Assembly (NCBI GenBank): GCA_905250885.1
Contig: CAJNOQ010003460.1
Coordinates: 1 to 20,217, forward strand
DNA from: Didymodactylos carnosus
Lineage: Eukaryota; Rotifera; Eurotatoria; Philodinida; Philodinidae
DNA: 20,217 nt
Direction of reading: 5' to 3'
Shown: positions 9,064 through 19,947 of the stretch, piece after piece
How the letters are laid out: each line of letters opens with the position of its first letter
Numbering within the stretch: position 1 is the stretch's first letter
The notes under the pieces: generated by a model
Seen by the model: only the letters and a program-made list of their open reading frames with translations
Told to the model about the DNA's origin: nothing
The model's database searches: none
Position numbers and translations under genes: made by a program

Positions 9064-9987
9064 ATTTACTTTAAACGCAGCACAGTTTTTGACCAAAACA
9101 TGTGATGATGAAGTCAGAAGATTGTTGCGTTTTTTGTGATGTTTATTCTCTCTTGTTTTCATTTCATTTCTGATGTAATCGCAATTTTCGTAATTCCATC
9201 ATCCCACTCTCAAAAATGAACGATCATGTCCATAATTAACAAAGTATTGCAAGAAAAGCTTTTTGCATGCTATGGTACCCGAAAAGAAGTTTATGCCCGA
9301 GATGCACAGTGTCGCATTCAGGCGGACTTTTGGTGAAAAATTGAAAGTGCGCTTTTGGGTGACTCAGATAGTGATTTATATACTTTGGACCATGATGAAT
9401 GAAAACAATTTTTTCTTAGGGCATACTTATGTTGGGAAAATCATATAGACAAAAATTACACTAAAAAAAGAGGCACTATCGGAAAACTGAACTAAACGCA
9501 AAAGTAAGGTAAGCGATCAAACAAACAAATATATGTTCTTAATCTTTGTAAGTCCTCCATCGACTGCTGAAAAGAATTTCTAGTTTAGGAGTTTTCAAGA
9601 TGGAAAAGAGTTATTGTATATTTTATTAGCGAGTTTCCAAAGAAATGCATTCAGTAAAGTACATGCGCGAAAAAAAGCGAAACTCCAATTTAGATGAAAG
9701 TTTCAGCAAATGTTGAGCTATATAGGACGCGTGCAAACAGTTAGCGAAAAGTAGCGAAACGTTTCCTATCCTGAGTTGTAGGTTTTCCAAAAGCCACTAG
9801 TTCTTGAAGGTTTCCATTTTTCTCGCCTCAGAAGTGTTTTTATTCAATGGAAATAACATATTCACAATCAGCGCAAGAAACTGCATCGAATGAAGTGCGA
9901 TCAGTAAGTTTTTCTGTGCAAAAACTTGTTGGATTTAACGAAACGCTAAACTCGAAGATAGAGTCACAATTTGGCTAAGGATTTTGA
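9064..9987. other. Gene-poor region downstream of desaturase
   Basis: About 200 nt after the desaturase stop are T-rich 3' flank. Around 9250-9480 a frame runs with internal stops and ordinary-looking composition (for example CYGTRKEVYARDAQCRIQADF); it could be a protein relic but I recognise no family. A single copy of the 35-nt GCATCGAATG motif found in the 822-bp element lies at 9858-9892. Confidence 0.35.
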
Positions 9988-10232
9988 TATTTGCTACAGA
10001 AGCAGCTCGAAAGTTTATAAAAACTTTTTTATAGGTTTTCAGATATGCTCTTTTCAATGATGGGCTTCATAAAGTTCCAGAACACTTATGCGTGGGCCTT
10101 CTATAGACCCGATCTCTGGAGAGCCCAGATGAAAGCCTCTCTGAACTTTGTAAAACACAACATTGGAAAGAGCATATCTGAAGACCTATAAAAAAAGTGT
10201 TTATTGACTTTCGGACTGCTTCTATAGCAAAT
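9988..10232. repeat. Foldback inverted repeat
   Basis: Arms 9988-10080 and 10141-10232 are inverted copies of about 92 bp with scattered mismatches. The left starts ATTTGCTACAGAAGCAG and the right, complemented, starts ATTTGCTATAGAAGCAG; both carry TATAGGTxTTCAGATATGCTCTTT further in. The 60-nt loop contains GGCCTTCTATAGACCC and CTGGAGAGCCCAG. Non-coding, probably a small decayed foldback transposon. Confidence 0.65.
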
Positions 10233-13200
10233 GCTCGCCTGGCCCATGGAAAAATCCACACTGTGAGATGTGATTGTCCTTGTCCGACGAGACTTACACG
10301 GATCACAAGGCAATTTTCGAAAAATCATGGAACCGAGAAAATTTTGTGAAAATCTTTTTTTTAGAATTATGCTTCAAAATCTGCTCTTTTCATTCTCAGA
10401 ATCTGTACAGGACCATGAGGTGAGAATAGGACAGCTATTTTCAAATTTTTATGGATCAGAATCAGAAAAGCTTGCTTTCACACACATACAACCACGTGCA
10501 CCGAATAAAGCTCTGGAATATTACGTAAAGCAACAATCCTGAAAGTATCTATCTAGTGATTTACAGGTGAAAATTACAAGAAAGCACTACAAATAAAAAT
10601 ATTTCAGTCGCGCTTGTTCCTCGACAGTGGAACTTAGCATAAGTCATTTTGCTTTGAAGAAAATCAACTTTTCCCAAGACCGAAGCTCAGTAAAACTCGC
10701 CGGCAACAACTGCAAAAGAGACTTTGTAAAAGAGAATTGTCCTAATTCTAGGGCAAGTTAGGAATGTTGCTGTTTCGTCCTCCAAAGCAGATGCGATGGT
10801 GGTTCGAAAATGTTTTCCGGGGTTTTGGACTTCAGTAAGCTGGAAAACATATGAAAAAAAAATAAAAATCATTGAAAAAAGTTCTTGTGGTAGTTTTGGT
10901 TTCGAGCAAAAACAAAACATACTGGATGCATGAGGCCAGAGCCAAAACGGAAGCATTTGTTGAGATGAATCTTTTGCTGAATTAAAAATCTTTTTAAAAG
11001 ATTCTTGGCGGAACCGTGTGCGTTGGATAAAATTGTACTATTTCACTGCAATAACAAACTAATCCTAACGATAATATCTATGGATATACATTCTCTGAAA
11101 GTTCAAGCGTGAATGTTTCCTTCGCATGCGGCAAACGTTACCTTATCGGCAATATTCACACGCGAACCATAAAACATCAACCGCTCTCACTTTTATATTG
11201 AGATGAAATGCCAGTTATATATCGAACCATAACCGAGAATAGTACATGAGAGAACTTAAAGCAGTTTGTGACTGAAGCTGTTTTACAAATAGCAATCCAA
11301 ATTTTTCTAAAAAGTTCAATAAACCGTTAACATACTTCCAATGAAGAATGAAGAAGAATTTGAGAAAGAAAGCGTATTTATAAAAAACAGAATTGCCGTG
11401 TTGTACTCATTTTAACCTCGAAGCGAGCCCGAGGTGGATAATCGACCCTGATTGCATTATGTTCCTGAAGAGAAAACTGAGTAAAGCAAGTTGAAATCAG
11501 TGCCTCATCCACCTTCAGACATGTTTTTTTCTGTAACCATTTCTGTAGGGATCCTTGCAGATTTGATTCTTAACTCAATGAAGTCGGATAATGAATGAAT
11601 CAGTGGCTTTCTTTATTTTTGTTTCTGTACTCATTTTTTTGTTAAAAATAATTTAGTCTCTATTTTGTTTATGTACTTTTGAGACATTGAGTCGTAAGCA
11701 AACGCATTTGACTCTAATATTGGTCTGAACGCACCATGTTCTCGACAAAAAGATCGAGTAAAACATGTTGCACCTCGAATGTCAAAGGAGAAGTAATCAA
11801 CAAGTATCTCGAAAGAATAGCCGTGAATGATAGTAACTCAACGTATACTAACATATAGTAGCTCGTATGAAAATCTTTTTATGTTGCAAAGTATAAGAAT
11901 CTTATAACCACAGTATGCATTTTTATCGACTGAAGTATATACGATTTTCGTAAGATTTCTTTAAGATTCTTGTCTGATTTCCGTACTTTCGGTAGGGAAT
12001 CGTACTCGCCCAGAGCCGTACAATTCTTATGCGTTACATAATTCTCATGATTCTCATAATTCTTACAACTCTTATGCATTAGATAGTTCTCACCATTCTT
12101 ACAATTAGACGAGAATGTGTCACGTGCAAAACTCTATCTATCGTTCTACTTTCGAAAATCTTCCCGTAATTCGTTTACAGTAATAAAAGCGTATATAAAA
12201 CTTTGTTTTGGTAAAAAATACTGCTGTGCATCAGAAAGATAAAACATCGAGAAAATCTGTTTTATTCATAGCACAAACGATGTTGGAAAATGCTAACACT
12301 AATGTGAGTTTGTAAAGAATTGAACGCTGTTTCGAAAATTGTGTTTTAGCAAAAGAACAAAGCTCGATCAGTATCTGAAAATTATTAATTAAGTCTAATT
12401 AACTACTTTTCTGAAATATTTCTGGTTGAAAAGTATATCAGAACATGATTTATCATACCCATTCGAAAGAGCGACAAAAATACTTCTACTTTCTATAATT
12501 GGATAATTTCAAACGTACTCAGCCATTGGAAAAAAACTTCATTTGATAAGAGAGATAGTCAGGAGACTGCAGAAGTTACAAGAGCGTTTTTGGCGATGCC
12601 TGAGATTCAAATTTTTTCTCACTCAAACTCAACCACAACAGTTTGGTTTTCTATGTTTTCTGAAGAGCAGATTTTGCTCTTTCCAACAGAAAAATAATTA
12701 ACTTTCCAGCACATCAGGAACATGCAGAAATAATGCTCGACATTTGTCCAATTACTTTTGCATCGTAGGTTATATATGAATGTTTGAAATTCTGGAGTTT
12801 TAGTCTATAGAGTCTTCGTCTGTGCTAACATAACTCAAATAAGTAAATGCTGTCTTGTAACTTACGCAGTCATCCTCTTCTCCGTTACCTTTTATGCCAC
12901 CACGGATACAGTAATATATATGAGCGTCGACGTAATATGAACATCGATATCTAGATCAATATCGGATGTAAATTAAGAACGGTTGCATTGATGAAGAGGA
13001 TATCTCGCAATAGAACAGAGTGTGAGAGATTTTTGATAATACTATACTTTTATAGTGAAATATCATATATTTATTGTGATGATACAGCGTGAAATGATAT
13101 AGTCTCCTGTTTCACGGAGAATGAAGTTGTTACAGCCATTAGAAGAACACGACACCTAATTTATGCTGACTCATAAAAAACACAAAGAGAAATTGAATAT

Positions 13201-13568
13201 ACTCTAATCAAATCGTATGCATTCATTCTCTCTTAAATGTTTTCTTTGCCTGATCGAATATTGTCGAATGTCAATCTACTCACATAAAATTCATTTATTC
13301 TTTAAGTAGCAATTTTTTATTAGCATATTGTAGACGGTACGACTTACTACGTAAAACTAATTGTGTTTTGCTTTCTGTCCATATGTTTGCTGTTGTTTCT
13401 AATTAATCTGTAAAACATATTTTCTAGTATAAGTTTAGTAACGGAATATTAATTTTATAATTGTTATCGGTGAGAAAAATAAGGAAAAAAACGCTTATAT
13501 AGACAAAAAAAGAAAAAATCAAATTAATGTGAGGGCAATTCGGTTTTTCGTCATTTGTTTATTCAAAA
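10233..13568. other. Long gene-free stretch
   Basis: More than 3 kb of AT-rich sequence without a frame I can defend. A 90-codon frame at 10270-10542 partly continues the foldback arm and shows no motif. Around 11940-12110 lies a patch of AATTCTTATG / ATTCTCATG words resembling those near 15500 and 16150. Nothing else is supported. Confidence 0.4.
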
Positions 13569-14383
13569 TTATTTGTCCAAGCCAAGATTCAAGGGATGAT
13601 TTGGTGTTTCATTAAGAAAAAATTTCTTCATAAATTCGCTAAATAAATTGTAATCCATAGGCTTTTTGCCATTTTCCGTAATGAAATCATACGCTTTATC
13701 GGCTAAAGAAGAAATATTTAATAGAAACTATATTTTAGTTAAAGTAGTATATCTTACAACTATCTCCATCAATGTCCCATAAGACAAGCATATCAGCAAA
13801 TTCATTTTTGCTCACTCTACGTTCATCTATTAAAGAATAAATCATGTCTCAAGTTTTGTCAATGTAACGATGCTCATCATACCCATAAACTCATTTGCTC
13901 TATAGAGAGCTTTGTGGAGGCCTTCATACCATTCAGGAAATTCATTTTTTTCTTTTAAACCACCGATGACATCATTCATCACATCAAGCCATTCATCTAG
14001 ATACAAGAAAATGAGTCAATCAGTTTAAAAAATAGTGTTTTTTTGTGTCAAGTTACTAATTACCCAAATCGATTTGTCCATCATTATTCGCATCTCCCAC
14101 TGCACACAAATCCCAAAAATATTTTTGAAAATGTTGTTCAAGACGTTTTCGTAGTATTTTTAAACGAGCATTTTTTTCAGCATCATGTTTTGGTATAATC
14201 GTTTCAATTGCCGCTTCAAAATCTACCCAATTTACAAATCCATCATTGTTGGTATCTATTGAAAAAATTTTTCCATTAATAACTATAAATCATCTTTTAC
14301 TTTATAGTAGACTTACCAAGAGTTTTTGTAAAAAATTGTTGAAGTTTTTTGAGTGATTGTTTAGGAATATTATCTCGGGGCAT
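13569..14383 (-). CDS. Calexcitin-like EF-hand calcium-binding protein, 5 exons, 191 aa
   Basis: Cytosolic calcium sensor or buffer of the calexcitin / sarcoplasmic calcium-binding group. Exons, from the start: 14383-14317, 14255-14064, 13996-13883, 13826-13758, 13702-13569; introns of 55-67 nt, all phase 1, GT...AG. ATG at 14383-14381 opens MPRDNIPKQSL; TAA lies at 13571-13569. EF-hand 1 loop is DTNNDGFVNWVD (residues 23-34), EF-hand 2 is DANNDGQIDLDE (77-88, canonical), EF-hand 3 is degenerate (about 122-133, EFMDERRVSKNE), and EF-hand 4 DIDGDSSDKAYD (142-153) keeps acidic ligands but lacks the position-6 Gly. The C-terminus (LFSEFMKKFLLNETPNHPL) resembles calexcitin, as does the 191-residue length. 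Three introns split the Asp codon of a loop (residues 23, 87, 125). No stop or frameshift is present. Alternative name: generic sarcoplasmic Ca-binding protein. Confidence 0.88.
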
Positions 14384-14441
14384 TTTTAAGTCAATGGATA
14401 TATCTATAGAACAATAAAAAGAGTTGAAATGCCTACAAGGT

Positions 14442-14472
<31 letters not shown>

Positions 14473-15517
14473 CTGAGTATGTGATGTGTAATGAATATTA
14501 TCCTTAATGTATCATCATCAGACGAACAAAAGAAAGAAACTGAATAAATATGAAAAAAAAGAGAGAAAAAGTCTTAATATAGAAGAAAAGTCATTGTACC
14601 ATTAATATTATTAATTATCGCATCTGTCAAGATAGGGGGGGTTTTCTGTACGTGAGACATCAGTGATGCGAGAACGATTATTGTTATTGTTATTATTGTT
14701 GAACGCGATTGAGAAACAATAACTAGATTTTTTGATTATTATAACAGATGTTATCATAATTTTTTATGGTCTTTGCCAGAATCAATTTTTTTATATTATA
14801 TGTTGACTAATCGTTCAACCTAGAGATTTTAGAAAAGGTCTCTTCGAAATTCGACCATTTGCTATTGTTAAGGTCATTAATAATTTATCGTTGTTACTTT
14901 ACCTATAGAAAATCATTGCATGTAGATTTGGTTTCTTCTTCAGAGAACAATTATCGATTATATGCACAAATTTTCTTTTTTATTTCTCTTTACTAAATAG
15001 ATATTACATACTTACTCTTTTAGTTGTTAATATCTTTTCTGTATAGGGGAAAAAACATTGTATTTCTTGTACAATTGTCCAGAAAAAAATAGATCATAAA
15101 TGATGACAAACACATCTGTTATCATCGAGTTTATAATGCATTATACATGTATAGTTCATTGTTCATGATAGAATTTTGTAGCTCGTACGATAACGTCGAA
15201 TCCGATCGTGAGAGCCGAGACGATATATGTAGGAATAAATTCTTTTGAATGTTCAATGAAATGGAGGTTTAGTTACGATCAAAATTATAGAAGTTTGCTA
15301 GAGTACAAGAAATATTGTAATTTCTATAGACATCTCACACTAGTCGATCCTATCCGATCGTGTTCTTTTAAACTGGCATAAATTGGGAAATAGGCTTTTG
15401 CACTCAATTGATAGTTGAATATCAGATACGAGTGGATATTTTTCCTTTCTTTTATCCTAGACAAAAATTTTTTAATAAATCTGACAAGAATCTGATAAGA
15501 TTCTTACCGGTTTCTTA
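14384..15517. other. Upstream region of the calexcitin-like gene
   Basis: Should hold the promoter and 5' UTR of the minus-strand gene. A splice-acceptor-like TTGTTCTATAG just upstream of the ATG (minus strand, about 14404-14414) may mark a 5' UTR intron. There is an AT dinucleotide tract, a GTTATT trinucleotide-like run near 14682-14702 and a G7 run at 14635-14641. No TATA element can be singled out in such AT-rich DNA. Confidence 0.35.
14451..14472. repeat. (AT)11 microsatellite
   Basis: Twenty-two bases of uninterrupted AT dinucleotide, about 70 bases upstream of the calexcitin-like start codon, with a further TATATA block just before it. Confidence 0.9.
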
Positions 15518-16224
15518 AATAAGATTCCGCAGGAGAGTCCTGAGAATTCCACAAGGAAAGTATAAGAGCCTTATAAGAAAATTGTAAGAGGTTCACAAGA
15601 AAGTGATAAAACTCTTATGTAATTCTTATCTGTTTTATACGAATTTCTTGTGGGAAGCTTATTAGATTCTGATAAGTATTTTGTACTATACAGTATTTTA
15701 TTTACTCAAAATATAGATTGATTATTTATTTCAACACAGATGTTACAATAAGCAGGATAACAGGGAACAAGGAAAAAGTTATTGATTGCATTAAAGAACT
15801 GCCACCAAAAAGTACTAAATAAAGCGCAGATACTTTCATGTGGTTTCAGATCACTCCTCCTTGCTCAGTTTAAGTAACGTCGAAAAATTGTATTATCATA
15901 ATATAATGGCGAGATAACTTATCATAGTTGTAGTCCGTTATAGTGCAGTTGGTAAGAGCACAGCACAACATGGTCTAGGTCTCAGGTTCGATCGCTGAAC
16001 GGACCGCTATTTTGTTTTTCAAATTTTTTGACGTAGGACTAGCAGTGGTAAACTTATGGAACAAATTCTATCAATTGCCAGAACAAAAAAATATTTTAAA
16101 GTAGAAATTTCATAAAAAAACACATAAGAAACACATAAGAATTACATAAAAATTCTTACCATTTCTTATAAGGATCTTATACTTTCTTTATGGAATTCTT
16201 GGGATTCTCCTGCGGAATCTCATT
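15518..16224. repeat. Inverted-repeat region enclosing a tRNA-like sequence
   Basis: The left arm 15518-15630 and the right arm 16132-16224 are inverted copies. The left starts AATAAGATTCCGCAGGAGA; the complement of the right starts AAATGAGATTCCGCAGGAGA. They share GAATTCCA, AAAGTATAAGA, CCTTATAAGAAA and TTATGTAATTCTTAT in the same order, with about 20 bases extra in the left arm. The 500-nt centre holds the tRNA-like sequence. Probably a non-autonomous element of about 700 bp. Confidence 0.6.
15933..16004 (+). tRNA. tRNA-like sequence (tRNA pseudogene or SINE-type head)
   Basis: A 72-nt unit closed by a perfect 7-bp acceptor-like stem (GTCCGTT with AACGGAC). Inside is a good polymerase III A box (TAGTGCAGTTGG, 15940-15951) and a B-box-like GGTTCGATCGC with a T-arm TCAGG-TTCGATC-GCTGA that lacks its last pair. 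One base too many separates the acceptor strand from the A box, and no convincing 5-bp anticodon stem can be drawn, so I cannot name an amino acid. It is more likely a decayed tRNA or a tRNA-derived promoter than a working tRNA. Confidence 0.45.
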
Positions 16225-17139
16225 TTAGAGACGATTTGTAAGCGCATCGAGAAACCGCATAAATTTTGAAAATTTCGATTTCGATGAGAGATATCTCATT
16301 CGATAGCCCATCTAGAATAACAGACAAATTACAATTTTAACAACTTGAAACCGCTTGGTTACTGAGTTACGCCATGTTTACAGAAAAGAAAGTCGAAATT
16401 TCTCGAAAAAGCTCATTTTTAGTATTTTGATTTTTTCTCAAAAACTGCTAGACAGACTCTCTCGAGCAACATTCCATTCGATGCAGAATAGAATGCTGAA
16501 CAAAATGAGATGCTTTTATTGAGAGTAAGACATACAGATGGCTCAGTAAAGATAAAATACTGAAAAATTTTGGTTATGAAAAACGTGTTTTTTCTGCATA
16601 TTTTGCAAAAATATGTAACTTTAAGCGCATGGGCCTCACGTAAAACTTATGGTATTTAACGTTTTTATCCTATTTTTCCTTTTTGTACGAGGAAAACTGA
16701 GATGTAATCCATAATCTACGATGAAAGCTCAAGTGATTGACGCATTTGTAAAATATCAGATACAAACAGGTTAGTCTGTGGTGCCTGCACTTTATATATA
16801 ATAACTATATTGACTTCTAACCTATTTTGTCGTTCACAGTCATATACCTTGAACCTAATTAAAGCTTCATAGTATAGAGGTTGGTACGGTCTTCAAACAT
16901 ACTACTTGAACGGTTTCTTCGGTTTAATTTCTGTCCGTGTTTTTGAATAATGAGAGCTTTTACTCTACTTAGTATTCTGAAAATAGTTTTATCTACTATG
17001 AATTCAGACATCGGGGGTAGCATGTAACATATAAAAACACAGTATTTCTTAAAGTATCGAGCTTGGAAGATTTACAGTATTGAAAATCTTTTTCAGAATT
17101 TTCGAATGTTTTGTAATCTAAATGATCTTTTAGGTTTAG
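16225..17139. other. Gene-free region 3' of the broken orphan gene
   Basis: AT-rich, no supported frame. It holds a complemented copy of the core of the dispersed motif (CATTCGATGCAGAAT, 16471-16485). The following 650 bases show nothing I can name. Confidence 0.35.
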
Positions 17140-19947
17140 TTAATTCAATTCCGATAGAATCCGCTTACGTGTTGTTGTCTGAACATCATCATTTAATGCA
17201 TGAGCGACTTTCTCCTGATCAATAATTTCTTGAAGAGCCATATCATCCTTATATGCTTCGTCTTTGTCGGCATCAGTTCCGTCATTAGAGCTGTTCGTGA
17301 ATGCAGGTGTGGAATCGTCACACTTCGTTACAATAACTTGAGAATCTGTCCTTGTGTTAAATGATGTTTTAAGCCGAGAGACGAAGGAACGAATTTGAGA
17401 CGATTTGAGCAGTTCGTCGATGGAGAACATGAATGAACCATCATTCGATTTCATTTTTTCCATCTCCAAACATACAGCTTCCGGTTCCATCTTATATCCC
17501 GTTCTACTCCTTCATTAAATTTTTCCGTTAAAAATTGCTTCTGTTTATCGTTGAATTTCATGACTGTACGCGGTTTTGGTAACGTCCATCCTTCTAACAA
17601 AATGGGTATGCGTTCATATAGGCTCTTATCAAACGTAGACATTTCTAATAACAATGAAACCATTTGTCGATTAACGACTGCTTCTAATTTTGAGTGGTAG
17701 ATTTTCATAGCTGCATCAGTTAAATTCAATTTTTCCGCCTTTATACCATGTTTCCCGATTAATAAAATTTTGATATCGAATAAAAGCTTGTGTACATCCT
17801 TCTTGGTTACATTCATATACGATGGTATTCGACGGTTTATCGTTAGCATTCTCTATTTCTTCTTTCGAGGCTTCTAGTCTTGTTGTTTCTTTCGAATTTG
17901 ACCAGTCGTTACAATAGGGCGACTTAACACAATCCACTATACTAATTTTTGGCGTTTGCCCAAGGAGGTCTTTCTTTAATAATTTTTCACCATCTCCGAT
18001 TTGCCAAGCACGGTGTACACGAATACTAGATGCATCGAATTCAAAATTATTGAACGATGTAATACCCGGTAATTTAAATTTGATCTTTTCATCGAGAGGT
18101 GATAAACGACATTCGACTACACTGACATTCTTGACTCCACCATACGATCGACTCGCATTCACAAATTGTTCAGCTGTTGTGTGACATCATTTTTTTTCGT
18201 TTAAATATCGTCGAATATGAGATTCAGTCACGGCAGCAAAACGATCGCAAGCGGCTTTACAGCCTTGAGGATCGGAAAAATCGAGAATTGTAATACCGGT
18301 GTTTTTTGATATTTGAGGAATAGATAATATTGTTTCGGCTGAATGATAACATCCGGCGTTGTCGCTTCTGATATATGCCTGTTTAACATGAGAATCAGTG
18401 ACTTTTATCTTTTGTAATACATCCTGAATAATCGCCCTAACTGTTTCGGCATCTTGCGTACATTGATCAAAAGCATGAACAAATACTGTATGTTGATATT
18501 GAGAAAAATTATTTGAAATTCCCTCAGCTGTATTATCATTTAATGTATCACCGGTTTCTAAGAATAAAAGAGGTGACGATATATGATAGTTCAATAGCGT
18601 AAATCTCTTACCACCATCAGATTTCTGTCCTTCCTGATCTACTGCATTTATATTATGTTTTTTCGTAACAACGCTAATACGCCAGCTAATCCCGCGTTTG
18701 CCAAAAAAATCCGATTGTAGTTCTCGATACTTTGCTGGTAGCCATTTCATTGCTTAGTCACAATTAATAAATACATCATCAGCAGCTAATTCTTCAATTA
18801 TTTGCTCACGACAGGAATTCTGATTAACACTACGTATCTGGTGGGATTTCCAAGCATGAATAGCTTCATAACACGTTCTAAACTTGTATAAAGCACGTTC
18901 TAAGTCATTCTGCCCCCTCTTGTCTTTGAGTATTTGTTCAATATTCACCAATGTGTTCGATAAGTTTGCACAATCAATGCATATATCATCGTGTTTATGA
19001 TCGCATAGTTGACGAAATTCTTTTGTACTTTTATCACTTACAGCATATGTTACACAATGATCGCCTATCGTAGATGATTTGGACACATGAACTTTAAAGT
19101 CGGATTTCAAATACTGTCTGTCTCGTTTAAAATTTTTAATTAAACGTTGTTGTTCATCGATACTGACGGTCAATTCTTGAATTGTTCTGATTAGAGAATC
19201 AAATGCCTCACTTCCGTCAGCCGCGAAGTAGTTCAAACCTTGTAGTGATTTTCTTGTGGACGCCTGGCATACATTCAATAGCTTATACAAACTAGACGGG
19301 CCTAATGTTTGAAAACCAGGAAATAATTCACAGCAATATTGATAATATTGTTCAACAATTCGCGACGGTATCATGTTACGAATCGTCTCCGGTACATACA
19401 GTTCGGTTCCGTTTGATAATTTGAGTATTTTTTCGCCAAATGGCATATCAGTACATACATGTTCACTAACAATGAAATCGATGAAGTGAGAAACTTGCTC
19501 ATCATCAAAACGATGAATAACGTTCGATGAACTTTCGATTAATGCACCCGCATGAAATCGTAATCCATACATTCTTGCAGATGTAAACCGGTATAATGTT
19601 AAACCTGGTAAGAATGATTGAATCAGTTTGAACGCTATTTTTGGTGCAACAACTGAGAGTATTTGCCGACGCGTTGACCAGTTTTCGGCATTATGATATG
19701 TTTCGGTAACACCATTCATAACAGGTAAAAACTTTCCATCTAATACTACATTATTTTGATCGATATTTTGATTTCTATATGAACGTGTTATCCGTACCTT
19801 CGATTCAATTCCACTCAACTGGGGAAATTTGTTCAATACCATTCTTTTTTGCTCTTTAGCACTATTAACTTCACTACCGGATGACTTTTGAGATGGTGTA
19901 TATGGCGAACTAACAATGGAATCTTCATCTGATTCCTCATCGCCCAT
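17140..19947 (-). pseudogene. Broken member of an uncharacterised animal C2H2 / RNase-H-like protein family
   Basis: A 936-codon minus-strand gene with no introns seen. ATG at 19947 opens an acidic MGDEESDEDS segment; 397 residues follow, with blocks I recognise from a multi-copy, unnamed animal family (TELYVPETIRNMIP, ASTRKSLQGLNYF, DFKVHVSKSS, CDHKHDDICIDC, WKSHQIRSV). TAA at 18756-18754 then interrupts the frame where the family has Trp before AMKWLPAKYRE. The next section holds FFGKRGISW, DNAGCYH (18363-18343) and DFSDPQGCKAACDR (18282 down), spaced like acidic residues of an RNase-H fold. After TGA 18189-18187 the frame continues through SYGGVKNV and LPGITSFNNFEF to a zinc-finger start CNQEGC (17811-17794). 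A frameshift at about 17757-17785 precedes GKH (17756-17748); a second near 17498-17505 precedes the SSQIRSFVSRL tail. Stop TAA 17142-17140. Function unknown; a transposase-derived origin is my inference only. Confidence 0.75.

Noticed and set aside
9240-9480. Frame with ordinary amino-acid composition and internal stops, possibly a protein relic
   Set aside because: No family recognised; at least two stops in under 200 bases; not enough to call a gene.
10067-10542. Frames on both strands over the foldback and its right flank
   Set aside because: They partly read through a palindromic repeat, which creates matching frames on both strands; no motif.
11879-12110. AATTCTTATG/ATTCTCATG-rich patch and a 66-aa minus frame rich in His, Asn and Lys
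   Set aside because: The frame is a by-product of the repeated words; similarity to the 15518-16224 arms is at the word level only, so it is not called a copy.
15933-16004. Functional tRNA gene with an anticodon call
   Set aside because: No anticodon stem of five pairs can be drawn and the A-box spacing is off by one, so no isotype is assigned.
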